Shown here in pieces: positions 1-8,649 of a DNA stretch of 64,000 nucleotides. The DNA comes from Pseudomonadota bacterium (GTDB taxonomy: Bacteria; Pseudomonadota; Alphaproteobacteria; Rhizobiales; Xanthobacteraceae), in contig JAEWIX010000011.1 of assembly GCA_023386885.1 (NCBI GenBank), forward strand, positions 1-64,000, in the 5' to 3' direction. The position numbers and the translations under genes were made by a program. Under the pieces are notes generated by a model. The model searched no databases. It had not been told where the DNA came from and was given only the letters and a program-made list of their open reading frames with translations. The number at the start of each line of letters is the position of its first letter. The stretch's first letter is position 1.

Positions 1-262
<262 letters not shown>

Positions 263-341
263 TGCTCTCATTTTCAATGTCCACGCGCACTCGCGCGTGC
301 GATGTGAAGACTGCAGATTGCTTCGTATCTATGTCCTTCGC

Positions 342-461
342 CGGCCTGGTGGTTTTAGCGAGGAGCTTGAACCCGATCCCATCCCGAACTCGGCCGTTAA
401 ACTCCTCAGCGCCAATGGTACTATGGCTTAAGCCCTGGGAGAGTAGGTCGCTGCCAGGCCT
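342..461 (+). rRNA. 5S ribosomal RNA
   Basis: A sequence of about 120 nt follows the 23S gene after some 80 nt. The terminal stem is seen as GCCTGGTGG at the 5' side pairing with CTGCCAGGC at the 3' side. The conserved core CCCGATCCCATCCCGAACTCGG lies between them, as does the GGAGAGTAGGTCGC segment. Position and order are those of a bacterial 23S-5S operon end. The ends are estimated from the terminal stem. Confidence 0.95.
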
Positions 462-497
462 GCCAAGGACATGGATTTCCTCTATCGATGAACAATC

Positions 498-534
498 AAA
501 ACGCCGCTTCCTTCTGGAGGCGGCGTTTTTTGTT
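498..534 (+). terminator. Rho-independent terminator of the rRNA operon
   Basis: The arms AAAACGCCGC and GCGGCGTTTT enclose a short loop (TTCCTTCTGGAG), and the stem runs directly into a T-tract (TTTTTTG). It sits about 40 nt after the 5S gene, where an rRNA operon terminator is expected. Confidence 0.85.
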
Positions 535-691
535 GTCTTGCGTTGTTGCCATCTGTTTGGCCGACAGATGAAGTTATTCCGCCACGATTGATCGGCACGA
601 TTCAGGCCGCGCGAATGCTGGCGGCGGCGATCCGAACTTTATCCTCTATCGCTCGTTGTCGGACCGCATCGCTTCAACGAGGAAAGAGTTC

Positions 692-1300
692 ATGCGCGCC
701 TGGTTTCATCGTGCAATCCCGATCTTGATGCTTGGCGTCGGCTTCTGCCTGCTTTCGATCGGACTCCCCGACGGCTTCGCGCAGGCACAAACACAAGCGC
801 CGGCGGATGCATCGCCGCGCTCCAGTGGTCCGGTATCGTCCGATAGCGATCCGCGGCTTCGTCAGGTGACGCTCACTGACAAGATGATCGAAGGCGTGCT
901 GGCCTCGCAGAAGGATTTCGATGCGATCGCCGAAAAGCTGCCGGAGACTGCGCCGGAGAAGCCGGATCCCAAGGTCACTGCGGAGTTTGAAGCGGCAGCT
1001 AAGAAATATGGCTTTGCCAGCTATGACGAATATAACGACGTGGTTGATACTATCGGTCTTGTGCTGGGCGGTTTCGATCCCGCGACGAAGAAGTATGTCG
1101 GCGCGGACAATGTGATCCGCAGCCAGATCGCCGCAGTGGAAGCCGACAAGTCGATTCCGGATGAAGATCGCAAACAGGCGCTCGAGCAGTTGAACGACGC
1201 GCTGAAGGCGCCGGTGCCGCCTGTCGAGAACAAAAGCAACATCGAGCTGGTGGCGAAGTACTACGACAAGCTCAACGCCACGATGCAGCAAGGCGAATAG
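692..1300 (+). CDS. Secreted hypothetical protein (202 aa)
   Basis: The protein starts MRAWFHRAIPILML and has a hydrophobic segment at about residues 9-28, followed by an Ala-Gln-rich stretch (FAQAQTQAPA) that looks like a signal peptidase I site. I therefore expect export to the periplasm. I chose the ATG at 692 because GAGGAAAG lies 5 nt upstream; an in-frame ATG at 656 would put extra charged residues in front of the signal peptide. The mature part is mostly charged and probably helical, with a block YGFASYDEYNDVVDTIG near the centre, similar in style to small periplasmic alpha-helical proteins of Rhizobiales. No catalytic motif is visible and I do not recognise a named family. It stands alone between the rRNA operon and a convergent gene. 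Confidence 0.75.
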   Translation: MRAWFHRAIPILMLGVGFCLLSIGLPDGFAQAQTQAPADASPRSSGPVSSDSDPRLRQVTLTDKMIEGVLASQKDFDAIAEKLPETAPEKPDPKVTAEFEAAAKKYGFASYDEYNDVVDTIGLVLGGFDPATKKYVGADNVIRSQIAAVEADKSIPDEDRKQALEQLNDALKAPVPPVENKSNIELVAKYYDKLNATMQQGE

Positions 1301-1334
1301 GGTTTTGTCCGGAGAGGCACGGCGCGCAGACGGT

Positions 1335-2648
1335 CTATTCTTGCTTCGCGAACTGCGCTTCCATCGCGCGGCGAACCGCAACCGTGTCGTTCGCCGAATC
1401 GATTTCGACATCGTTCCAGGTCACAACGGAGCCATGGGCGATATCGCGCGTCAGCTTGACGTGATGCGCCAGGCCAATCGGCAGCGCACCGACTTTCAAA
1501 CTGTCGCGCGCCGGCATCAGTTTGCCCCACACCGTATAGCCGCCTTCGCCGTCGAGCATCTCGCCGGCCTTGAGGTTGCGTTTGGCGACGGCGGCGACAT
1601 CGCCGCGAAAGCCGCGCGGTTGTCCGGTCGGCTCACCGCGCAGTGCGGCCGACAGCACCGAGATGTTCAGTTCGAGCCCGATCAGGTGATAGGGCTTGTA
1701 CATAGCAGCGAACCGTCCGCTGGCGTCGGTTTTCAGTCCGTATTGCCTGAAGCAATCGGCGGCATAATCGTTCGGCGCTTCCAGCACGACATAGACGCCC
1801 CAGCGCAGGTCGCGAAACACCGGGCGGCCGTCGCGTTCCACCGATGACACCACTTCCACCATGCCGGAGCGGTCCAGCACGCCGCCCTGGTCGCGCGGGC
1901 GCATGATGTGCGGCAGATCGTCGACGCCGCACGGCGGAAACTTCAAGCCCGCTTCCGGAACGTCGAGCCCGGTCGCGTTGGCGATCGCCGCCATCTCGAT
2001 CGCGGACTTGGTGCCGTCGAGAAAGGAGTTGAACATCTGCGGATTCATCCCGGCGGACTGCGCTTCCGCAGCGGTCAAGCCGTAATGCTGCCACACATCC
2101 TTCGGCGTTACGTCGTGATAGATCGGCAGATATTTTGTGCCCTTGCCGGCAGCGACCACCTTGAAGCCGGTGGCGCGCGCCCAGTCGACCATCTCGGCCG
2201 TCAATGCCGGCTGATCGCCGTAAGCCAGCGAATAGACCACGCCGGCGGCGCGCGCTTCTTCCGCCAGCAACGGGCCGGCGAGCACGTCGGCTTCGACATT
2301 GACCATGACGATGTGTTTGCCGGCGGTAATCGCCGCGCGGGCATGACGAATCCCGACGGCCGGATTGCCAGTGGCTTCCACCACCACTTCGATCGCATTG
2401 TCCTTGATTGCCGCCATGCCATCGGCGGTGAATGTTGTCGCGTCGATCAGTGCGCGATCCCATCCCACGGTGCGGCACGCCTCGCGCGCACGCTCCGGAT
2501 CGAGATCGACGATGGTGGCCACTTCCAGCCCCGGCGTGTGCGGCACTTGCGCCAGAAACATCGAACCGAACTTGCCGGCGCCGATCAGGACAACACGAAC
2601 TGGTTTGCCCGCGGCATGACGGGCATTGAGGAGATGATGAAGGTTCAT
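1335..2648 (-). CDS. NAD(P)-dependent oxidoreductase with C-terminal SAF domain (COG4091-like, homoserine dehydrogenase-related)
   Basis: This 437-residue protein has an N-terminal Rossmann fold with VRVVLIGAGKFGSMFLAQ at about residues 18-35 (GxGxxG-type dinucleotide site) and VDLDPERA at the end of the second strand. The central part resembles the homoserine dehydrogenase-like family, with VVVEATGNPAVG and KHIVMVNVEADVLAGP. The C-terminal about 80 residues (AKRNLKAGEMLDGEGG ... IAHGSVVTWNDVEID) look like an SAF domain, as in sugar-acid and sialic-acid enzymes. Proteins of this architecture are called predicted homoserine dehydrogenases, but the substrate is unknown and is more likely a sugar-acid or aldehyde-type metabolite. 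It lies downstream of a PhyH-type dioxygenase and a GntR regulator on the same strand, with 203 bp and a palindromic repeat in between, so it may have its own promoter. Confidence 0.8.
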   Translation of the reverse strand: MNLHHLLNARHAAGKPVRVVLIGAGKFGSMFLAQVPHTPGLEVATIVDLDPERAREACRTVGWDRALIDATTFTADGMAAIKDNAIEVVVEATGNPAVGIRHARAAITAGKHIVMVNVEADVLAGPLLAEEARAAGVVYSLAYGDQPALTAEMVDWARATGFKVVAAGKGTKYLPIYHDVTPKDVWQHYGLTAAEAQSAGMNPQMFNSFLDGTKSAIEMAAIANATGLDVPEAGLKFPPCGVDDLPHIMRPRDQGGVLDRSGMVEVVSSVERDGRPVFRDLRWGVYVVLEAPNDYAADCFRQYGLKTDASGRFAAMYKPYHLIGLELNISVLSAALRGEPTGQPRGFRGDVAAVAKRNLKAGEMLDGEGGYTVWGKLMPARDSLKVGALPIGLAHHVKLTRDIAHGSVVTWNDVEIDSANDTVAVRRAMEAQFAKQE

Positions 2649-2770
2649 GAAACGGGTCCGGTGAGACGAGACTTTGAAAGCCGGGCGGATGGCCTGGATG
2701 ATGACTGGATCGTAATGGCCGAGCCCGCCCCGGCAACTACGTTTTCGGAATGACAGAAGAGACGACGAGG

Positions 2771-2822
2771 ATGCCCGGCCGCACAGACAAGTTCACGAGT
2801 CTGCGACTGCGATGGCCGGGCA
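2771..2822. repeat. Degenerate intergenic palindromic repeat
   Basis: ATGCCCGGCC at the left and GGCCGGGCAT at the right form a 10-bp inverted repeat around an imperfectly paired centre. It lies in the gap between the dehydrogenase and dioxygenase genes. The ends resemble the GTCATGCCCG...CGGGCAT repeats common in Bradyrhizobiaceae intergenic DNA, one of which recurs at about 11,790. Confidence 0.55.
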
Positions 2823-2851
2823 TGATCCCTATGAGCAGCGTCGCTGTCGGA

Positions 2852-3652
2852 TTACTCGGCCGCCTGCTGCGGCCTGCGGGCCAGTTGAACCAGTGCATCA
2901 TCGGCGACGGGCTGGATCGGAGCGAAATCGCGATGCGCAATGAATTCCGGCCGGGTCGGTGTGCGGATGTAGTTCGAGACTGCGTTCAGCGTGAGATAAA
3001 CGATCTTGCGCGGAAACGGCGTGATGTTGCCGGCGGAGCCGTGCACCAGATTGCCGTGGAACATCAGCATGCCGCCGGGCTTGCCGGTCGGCGCGACGAT
3101 GCCGCCCTGTGCGACCAGCCGCGTGACGGTGGCTTCGTCGAGAGTCCATAGCGGATAGGACGTGGTGGCGAGGTCATGCGAGGCTTCGAGGTCGCCGGCG
3201 GTCTGGCTGCGCGGCACCAGCATCAACGGGCCGTTGATCGGCATGACTTCGTCGAGGAAGATCGCGATATTCATCGCGCGTGGCTCCGGCATGCCATCGT
3301 CGCGCTTCCAGGTGCCGTAGTCCTGATGCCATTGCCAGACGTCGCCGGTGAAGGCGGATTTGGCGTTGATCTTGAACTGATGCATGTAGACCTTCTCGCC
3401 GAACACCTGCTCGATCGGCTCGATCATGCGCGGATGCGCGCCGAGCAGGCCGAAGGCCTCGTTGTAGAGATGTGCGGCGAATGCGGTGCGCGGCGCGCCA
3501 CTCTTCTCGCGCCAGACCTCCGGTCGCTGCTGATCGTAGATCGCGATGGCTTCGCGGCGCAGCAGTTCGACTTCCTCCGCATTGAAGAGTTCAGGCAGGA
3601 GCAGCCAACCTTCGGTATGGAAATGATCGAGTTGTTCCTGGGTGAGTTTCAT
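2852..3652 (-). CDS. Phytanoyl-CoA dioxygenase (PhyH)-family Fe(II)/2-oxoglutarate oxygenase
   Basis: The 266-residue protein begins MKLTQEQLDHFHTEGWLLLP, the usual start of PhyH/ectoine-hydroxylase-type oxygenases. The metal-binding facial triad is visible as WHQDYG (His-x-Asp) near residue 123 and the distal His in LMFHGNLVHGSAGNITP near 207. The Arg that binds 2-oxoglutarate is probably the one in FPRKIVYLTLN. It should hydroxylate a small molecule; the substrate is not readable from sequence. The start is supported by GGAGG 7 nt upstream. The gene follows the GntR regulator by 33 bp on the same strand, so the two are probably cotranscribed and the regulator likely responds to the oxygenase substrate or product. 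Confidence 0.85.
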   Translation of the reverse strand: MKLTQEQLDHFHTEGWLLLPELFNAEEVELLRREAIAIYDQQRPEVWREKSGAPRTAFAAHLYNEAFGLLGAHPRMIEPIEQVFGEKVYMHQFKINAKSAFTGDVWQWHQDYGTWKRDDGMPEPRAMNIAIFLDEVMPINGPLMLVPRSQTAGDLEASHDLATTSYPLWTLDEATVTRLVAQGGIVAPTGKPGGMLMFHGNLVHGSAGNITPFPRKIVYLTLNAVSNYIRTPTRPEFIAHRDFAPIQPVADDALVQLARRPQQAAE

Positions 3653-3685
3653 CGCGTGTCCTCCGTTGGATTTGTTGTTGCGGTG

Positions 3686-4360
3686 TCAGGCGGCTTGGCT
3701 TGCCGTGGTGAGACGCTGCTCGGTGAATCGTCCGGCCGTGACGGCGTGCGCGCGAGCGGCCGCTTCCGCGCCATCGACGTCGCCTTTGAGGATGCGCGCC
3801 GCGATGGCCTCGTGCTCGGCCCAGGCGCTGGCGCGATAACCGAGTTCGGCGAGCACCGTCGCCATCGAGCGGCGCATATGCGGCCATTGCGTGCTGACGG
3901 TTTCCTCGATCGCGGGATTGCCGGAGAGGCGATAGATGGCGCGGTGAAAATCGACATCGCGGGCGATCAGGATCGTGAGCGGCGTGGTGTCGTCGGCGTC
4001 GCGTCCGGCCTGCAATGCGCGCTCCAGTTCGGCCTGGCCGATGGCGTCGCTGCCGATGCGTGCCGCCGCGAGGCGGGCCGCCAGACCATCGATGGCGCCG
4101 CGGACCTCGTAAAGCTGACGGATCCGCGTTGGATCGAGCCGGGTGACCTGAAACCCCTTGCGTCCGCTCTCCGCGACCAGTCCCTGCTGATGCAGGAGAT
4201 GCAGCGCGTGGCTGACGGGCTGGCGCGACACGCCGAGCCGTTCCGCCAGCTCCGCCTGCCGGATGCGATGTCCCGGCGGCAGCGTGCGATCGACGATGGC
4301 GTCGAGAATGCGGCCGTAGACCTGATGGATGAGGTTGGGCGTCAGGTCGACAGGGATCAT
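3686..4360 (-). CDS. GntR-family transcriptional regulator with FCD domain
   Basis: The 224-residue protein has an N-terminal winged helix of GntR type (PPGHRIRQAELAERLGVSRQPVSHALHLLHQQGLV, about residues 28-62). An FCD-type all-helical effector domain follows, with LYEVRGAIDGLAARLAA, DVDFHRAIY and EHEAIAARILKGD. The His of DFHRAIY and of EHEAI are the positions that bind a metal in FCD domains. It heads the module with the PhyH dioxygenase and the COG4091 dehydrogenase and probably represses it. A 34-bp perfect palindrome lies only 8 bp before its start codon, which strongly suggests autoregulation. Confidence 0.88.
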   Translation of the reverse strand: MIPVDLTPNLIHQVYGRILDAIVDRTLPPGHRIRQAELAERLGVSRQPVSHALHLLHQQGLVAESGRKGFQVTRLDPTRIRQLYEVRGAIDGLAARLAAARIGSDAIGQAELERALQAGRDADDTTPLTILIARDVDFHRAIYRLSGNPAIEETVSTQWPHMRRSMATVLAELGYRASAWAEHEAIAARILKGDVDGAEAAARAHAVTAGRFTEQRLTTASQAA

Positions 4361-4367
4361 GGCACTC

Positions 4368-4401
4368 TCTCAATGAATTCGGAATTCCGAATTCATTGAG
4401 A
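4368..4401. promoter_or_regulatory. 34-bp perfect palindrome, candidate operator of the GntR regulator
   Basis: Each 17-bp arm is the exact reverse complement of the other, centred on GGAATTCC. The hexamer GAATTC occurs three times at 4375, 4382 and 4389, that is with a constant 7-bp period. The palindrome lies immediately upstream of the GntR start codon on the minus strand, so it would overlap the promoter or leader of the regulator-dioxygenase transcript. No T-tract follows either arm, which argues against a terminator. Confidence 0.7.
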
Positions 4402-4665
4402 CTAGGCGGCTTGGCTCACGCTGTCAAATAGCGAGATGAGAGGCGTGCGGGGTCGGAGAACGCGCAACGAGCTGATTGGTGGTGTTTCCTTCCAGTGCCG
4501 GCGCGTGGTCGAATCCCATCCGAGGCGGCGCGCCGGCACGGCAGAAACTGCACGCCGTCCGACGCGTGAAGTCGTTCCGTATCCGATCGGAAGCGGATGA
4601 GGCTAGACGCCATCGCGCAAGGCGAAAGCCACACCATGAATGATTGTTCGGCTGACAAGAAAGGC
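4402..4665. other. Intergenic region with a long-loop inverted repeat
   Basis: No convincing gene lies between the GntR palindrome and the tRNA. An 11-bp perfect inverted repeat (GTGCCGGCGCG at 4495-4505, CGCGCCGGCAC at 4529-4539) encloses a 23-nt loop. It could be a structured RNA tail of the tRNA transcript, but there is no T-tract to make it a classical terminator. Confidence 0.4.
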
Positions 4666-4741
4666 TGGTGCCGCAAGAGGGATTCGAACCCCCGACCCCG
4701 TCATTACGAATGACGTGCTCTACCAGCTGAGCTATTGCGGC
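4666..4741 (-). tRNA. tRNA-Thr (anticodon CGT)
   Basis: Read on the minus strand the acceptor arms GCCGCAA and TTGCGGC pair fully. The D-arm contains AGCTCAGCTGGTAGAGC, the anticodon stem CGTCA/TGACG holds the loop TTCGTAA (anticodon CGT), and the T-arm contains GGTTCGAATCC. Discriminator A and an encoded CCA end follow. All cloverleaf elements are present. Confidence 0.97.
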
Positions 4742-4916
4742 GAACCATCGGCGTCGGCTGCAAATGCCCGACGCGCACGAGCACCTGATATCGGGCGGCA
4801 GGTGGATTGGCAAGAACCTGCGCAATCGACATTTGCATTGCCATTCCAGCCGGACCGCGAGCGGTGGGTCTGTGCCTTGAAATCAAATCACTTTTCCGGG
4901 GGGCGGACGTCAGTCC

Positions 4917-6632
4917 TCATCCACCGAGACGGGAGAAGAAACCGCGCCAGCCGCCCGCTTGCGCGGTCCGGGGCGGGTTCGGTTCGCCATATTCGTCGAG
5001 ATCCAGTTCGTCGTCGACGCCGGGATCGTCCGGCGCGCGGGTCAGCGGAATCACCGCGGGAATGGCGGCCGTGTTGGTTTTCTCCGGAATTTGCCGCGAT
5101 CGGAACAGCGGACCGGGAGCCGGAGCCGTCGCGGGGCTCGGGGTGGCTGCGGCGACGGGCGGTTCGGCCGTCGCGGCCGCTGCTGGCTCACTCTCGGCAG
5201 CGGGTATCGCGGAGGCGGCGACAGGCACGGTGTCCGACGCTGGAGTCGATGCGCTGTCCGAGGAGGTTGCGGCGGGCAGCGCCGCCGGTGGGTCCACGGA
5301 CGAGGCGGCATCTTCGGCGTCGACCACTAGCGCAGGATGCGAATTGCCGGGCAGAGCCGCCAGCGGCATCTGCCACTGGAAGGCGTCGAGCCGACCGGTC
5401 AGCGGCGACACCGGCCGCCATTGATCCGAGACATAGCCATCGGCGGTCCATACCGGGTCGTGCAGAGCGCGCACCGCGCGCAGTGTCCATTCGCGCGCGC
5501 GGCCGCTGTCGCCGTGTTCGGTGCGTTCGATCTCGGCCATCAGCATCGCCACCCGCTGCGTCGGCGCGGCGATGAACGGCGCCAGCGCCTTGCGCGCGCG
5601 CTCGAATTCGCTGGCGTCGATGGCTGCACGCGCCACCGCGAGCGCGCCTTCGATATTGTCCGGCGTCTTGGCGGCCAGCGTTTCCACCCGCGACAGCCGC
5701 TGCCGCGCGGAATCGCCGAGTTTGACGTGGGCGTAGGCATCGGCGAGATCGGGATGCGGCTGCGCCAGCCATGCCGCCTCAATGATCCGCATCGCGCGGC
5801 GCACCTGCTGCGCCTCGCTGTGGAATTTGCTGGCGAGCACCGCCGCCGGCACCAGCGTCGGCGCCAGCCGCACCGCTTCCATCGCGCTTTCGCGTGAGCG
5901 ATCGCGGTCGCTGGCTTCCAGTTCGAGCGCACGCGCGGTCAGCAAGACGGCGCGCTGGCGCTGATACAGCGTCTTGTCCAGCAGTCCCGCCGCGAGATTG
6001 TTGTCGAGGATGGTCAGCGCGCCGCTCCAGTCGCCTTGCGCGCAACGGAATCCAAGCACGGCCTGTGAGGCCCATGTCGATGCCGGCGAGAGCTTCAGCG
6101 CTTCCTGCGCGATCTCGATCGCGGCGTGCGGATCGTCGGCGCGTTGCGCTTCGATGAACAGTCCGCGCAGTCCGAGCAGGCGCGTATCCTTGCGTTCGGT
6201 CATGGCGCGAAACGCGCGCTGCGCGCCGTCGCGATCTCCGTCCATCTGCGCCGATTGCGCGTGCAACAGCAGCGTCAGCGGATCCTGCGGCGCCAGCCGC
6301 TTGGCGACGGTTGCCTGCTTGCGCGCGGCGGCATGATCGCCGTGGCCGATCGCCAGCAGTCCGTTGGTCACGGCGTTGCGTCCGCGCGCGGTGCGGCGCT
6401 CGCGGCGACGACGCTGCAGGCGCTGCGGCGCCTGCCACAGGTTGCGCAGTACCGACCATGCCGCGATGGCGGCCAGCGCCAGCAGCGTCAGGCCCAGCAC
6501 GAACACCGGCAGCGTCGTTTCCGCGCGCCAGCCGTTCCATGACACGGCAACGTCGCCGTGCTGGTCGCCGACCCAGGTGGCAGCGAAGGCCGCGGCGGCA
6601 ACGATAATCAGGAAGATGATGATGCGGATCAT
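4917..6632 (-). CDS. HemY-like N-terminal/TPR membrane protein of the heme cluster
   Basis: With the ATG at 6632 the protein is 571 residues and begins MIRIIIFLIIVAAAAFAATW, the typical HemY_N start: a first membrane helix, a short periplasmic loop with GDVAVSWNGW, and a second helix at about residues 42-62. TPR-like helical repeats fill about 80-400 (LLAIGHGDHAAARKQATVAKRLAPQDP, AQGDWSGALTILDNNL). A long Pro/Ala/Ser-rich tail ends in GGWRGFFSRLGG. A GTG or ATG further upstream would overlap the preceding gene. This is the COG3898 family next to hemC/hemD, not the oxygen-dependent protoporphyrinogen oxidase also called HemY. Its exact role in heme synthesis is unproven. The start lies 8 nt after the mic60 stop, so it is cotranscribed. 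Confidence 0.85.
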   Translation of the reverse strand: MIRIIIFLIIVAAAAFAATWVGDQHGDVAVSWNGWRAETTLPVFVLGLTLLALAAIAAWSVLRNLWQAPQRLQRRRRERRTARGRNAVTNGLLAIGHGDHAAARKQATVAKRLAPQDPLTLLLHAQSAQMDGDRDGAQRAFRAMTERKDTRLLGLRGLFIEAQRADDPHAAIEIAQEALKLSPASTWASQAVLGFRCAQGDWSGALTILDNNLAAGLLDKTLYQRQRAVLLTARALELEASDRDRSRESAMEAVRLAPTLVPAAVLASKFHSEAQQVRRAMRIIEAAWLAQPHPDLADAYAHVKLGDSARQRLSRVETLAAKTPDNIEGALAVARAAIDASEFERARKALAPFIAAPTQRVAMLMAEIERTEHGDSGRAREWTLRAVRALHDPVWTADGYVSDQWRPVSPLTGRLDAFQWQMPLAALPGNSHPALVVDAEDAASSVDPPAALPAATSSDSASTPASDTVPVAASAIPAAESEPAAAATAEPPVAAATPSPATAPAPGPLFRSRQIPEKTNTAAIPAVIPLTRAPDDPGVDDELDLDEYGEPNPPRTAQAGGWRGFFSRLGG

Positions 6633-6639
6633 CGGAGGC

Positions 6640-7830
6640 CTACGGCGTTGGTTTGCCAAGCGCCGCGACGGCGTCGGTTGCGAGTTGACGGGAAGCGGCG
6701 AGCGCTGCGTCGCGCGCGTCGACCAGCGCGATCCATGCCTGGAACGGCGCGCGGTCGGTGTTGCTGAGCGTCATCAACTCGCGCCGTGCGGTCGCGATAT
6801 CGTCGCTGCGCGCCGCCGCCGCGGCGCGATTGACGATGCCGCTGCGGCCTTCGCCGGCGGGTGCATCGGTGCGGCGAATCCGCACCAGCCGCTCGGCACC
6901 GGCCTGCAGGCGATCGAGGATGCCGGCCCCTTCCACGGGCTTCGGCGCGGCGGGCGCGATGGCGGCGATCTGCGTCAGCAATTCCTTGCTCAGTGTGTTG
7001 GCGCTCGGCACGCCGGAGGCGGCGAAGTGTTCCAGCGGCTCGAGCGCATCCGGCTGCGGCACCAGCGGCTTGGCCGCGGCCAATGCTGCGGCATAGGTGT
7101 CACCCTGTCGTACCAGCCGATCGAGCAGCGTCACGGCGACGATGCGGCGAAGCGCCTTGTCGTCGACTGGCGCGGCGCGCTGTTGCGCTGCCTCGCTCGA
7201 TAGCGAGCGCGTTGCGTTTTCGAGTTGGCCGATGCGACTGGCGATCGCCGACAAATCCGGCGCGGCGGCTGTCTCGCGCGGTGCGGACTTGATGTCGTCG
7301 AGCGCGGCCGCGATTTGCTGTTGCTGCGTGCGTATTGCATCGAGATCGGTGCGGAGCGTGGCGGCTGATTTTTCCAGCGCGTCGAGCCGCGCCGTCAAGG
7401 TTGTATCCGGTTTGCCGGCCGGCGACGGCGCGGGCCGCGCCTCGAGGCTGGTCAATCGCTTGCTCAACGCGTCGATCTCGGCTGTGTCGGGCGCGGGGGC
7501 TACCACCGGCGGCGGTGTTGCAGGCCAGCCTGCCCAGACCGCCGCGCCGATAACGGCGCAGGCGGCCAGCGCGCCGATCAAGGCCGCGATCACCGCCGTT
7601 GGCGCTCTCGGTGCGGGCGATGCGGCCGGTGTTTCGGCGTTGTCCTGAGTGGGGTTTTCGACCGGGTCCTCGCGCGGGGGCTCACCCTCGGTGGTCTCGG
7701 GCGCGGGCGCGGAGGGCTCGGCGGGTTCGCGGGAAATTTCGGTGGCCTTGAGATCGATCGGCGGCGGCGTGCGCTTGGGCCGGCTGGACTCCGGAGTGGC
7801 CTGGGGAGTTTCAGCTTGGTCATCGACCAT
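6640..7830 (-). CDS. mic60: Alphaproteobacterial Mic60/mitofilin-family inner-membrane protein
   Basis: The 396-residue protein has a disordered, Pro/Glu-rich cytoplasmic N-terminus (residues 1-75) and one transmembrane helix at about 77-100 (VIAALIGALAACAVIGAAVWAGW). A Pro-rich linker follows, then a coiled-coil stretch at about 115-200 (LSKRLTSLEARPA, LDALEKSAATLRTDLDAIRTQQQQI), and a helical C-terminal part like a mitofilin domain. In alphaproteobacteria Mic60 homologues are known to sit beside heme genes and to shape intracytoplasmic membranes, and this position and architecture match. It lies 71 bp after hemD and directly before the HemY-like gene. Confidence 0.82.
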   Translation of the reverse strand: MVDDQAETPQATPESSRPKRTPPPIDLKATEISREPAEPSAPAPETTEGEPPREDPVENPTQDNAETPAASPAPRAPTAVIAALIGALAACAVIGAAVWAGWPATPPPVVAPAPDTAEIDALSKRLTSLEARPAPSPAGKPDTTLTARLDALEKSAATLRTDLDAIRTQQQQIAAALDDIKSAPRETAAAPDLSAIASRIGQLENATRSLSSEAAQQRAAPVDDKALRRIVAVTLLDRLVRQGDTYAAALAAAKPLVPQPDALEPLEHFAASGVPSANTLSKELLTQIAAIAPAAPKPVEGAGILDRLQAGAERLVRIRRTDAPAGEGRSGIVNRAAAAARSDDIATARRELMTLSNTDRAPFQAWIALVDARDAALAASRQLATDAVAALGKPTP

Positions 7831-7901
7831 CGTGGCGGTTCCTCAACTCCAGATGATGCGCGTGGAGGATCGCCCTCCGGCCCGATTCGGCATACCTCTG
7901 C

Positions 7902-8648
7902 TTAGCGCGATTGCGGCCGCAGTGCACGGTCCAGCGTCTCGAACATTGCATCTTCGTCCGGCGTGCCGGCAACCGCAACCTGCGTGGCCCCGGCTTCCCG
8001 GAGCACGGCCGCGACATTGGCGGATATGCAGCAATGGGGCACTGCAAGCGCTATGATTTCCAGCCCGGCAGCACGCGCCGCAGCGACGAAGGCATGGGCG
8101 CTGCGGGCCGAATAATGCAATACCGCTTTGACGCGGCCGGCGGTGAAGGCCGCGCAAACGTCCTCCGGGAGATCGGGTGTGGCGATCATGCGATAGGTCG
8201 TGACGGTGACGACATCGAAGCCGAACGGGCTCAGTTCGTCGTCGAGATTCACCGCGCGATCGGCGGCGGCGAGATAGAGCAGCCGCGCGGATTTCTTCAG
8301 CGTCCCGGCGCGTGCCTGCGCCACGACGAGATCGCGTAGCGATGCACCATCGCCGCTGGCCGCCGTCACGCTAGCGAAGCCAAGATGGCGCGCAGCCTGC
8401 GCGGTGCGTTCGCCGACGGCGTAAAGCGGTGTCGTCAACCAGCGTTTTCGTGCGGACGTCTCGGCAAGTGAGCGCAACGCGTTGGTGCTGGTCGCCAGCA
8501 CGGCGTCGAAACGGGCATCGGGTTCCAGTTCGAACGCGACCGGCTCGAAGCGCAGCATCGGTGCCAGCAGCACGTCGAAGCCTTTGCTACGCAGTGCCGT
8601 CGCCGTGGTGGCATTGTCCGGCGCGGGACGGGTGACGAGCAGGGCCAC
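7902..8648 (-). CDS. hemD: Uroporphyrinogen-III synthase
   Basis: HemD closes hydroxymethylbilane with D-ring inversion to uroporphyrinogen III, the first macrocycle of heme, siroheme, cobalamin and chlorophyll pathways. The 248-residue protein begins (M)ALLVTRPAPDNATTATALRSKGF, the standard start of the family, and has the conserved VLHYSARSAHAFV segment and the C-terminal AVAGTPDEDAMFETL. HemD is poorly conserved, so the context is important: it follows hemC with only one base between the hemC stop and this GTG start at 8648, which indicates translational coupling. The open frame continues far upstream into hemC in another frame, but that part is not coding. Confidence 0.92.
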   Translation of the reverse strand: MALLVTRPAPDNATTATALRSKGFDVLLAPMLRFEPVAFELEPDARFDAVLATSTNALRSLAETSARKRWLTTPLYAVGERTAQAARHLGFASVTAASGDGASLRDLVVAQARAGTLKKSARLLYLAAADRAVNLDDELSPFGFDVVTVTTYRMIATPDLPEDVCAAFTAGRVKAVLHYSARSAHAFVAAARAAGLEIIALAVPHCCISANVAAVLREAGATQVAVAGTPDEDAMFETLDRALRPQSR

Positions 8649-8649
8649 G

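Noticed and set aside
4495..4539. Inverted repeat considered as a tRNA-Thr terminator or a tRNA fragment
   Set aside because: No T-tract follows on the minus strand, and the GGTCGAATCCC in the loop has no matching acceptor or anticodon arms.
4640..5575. A 311-codon plus-strand frame spanning the tRNA and the HemY-like gene
   Set aside because: It runs through the tRNA gene on the opposite strand and has an Arg/Ser/Pro-only composition.
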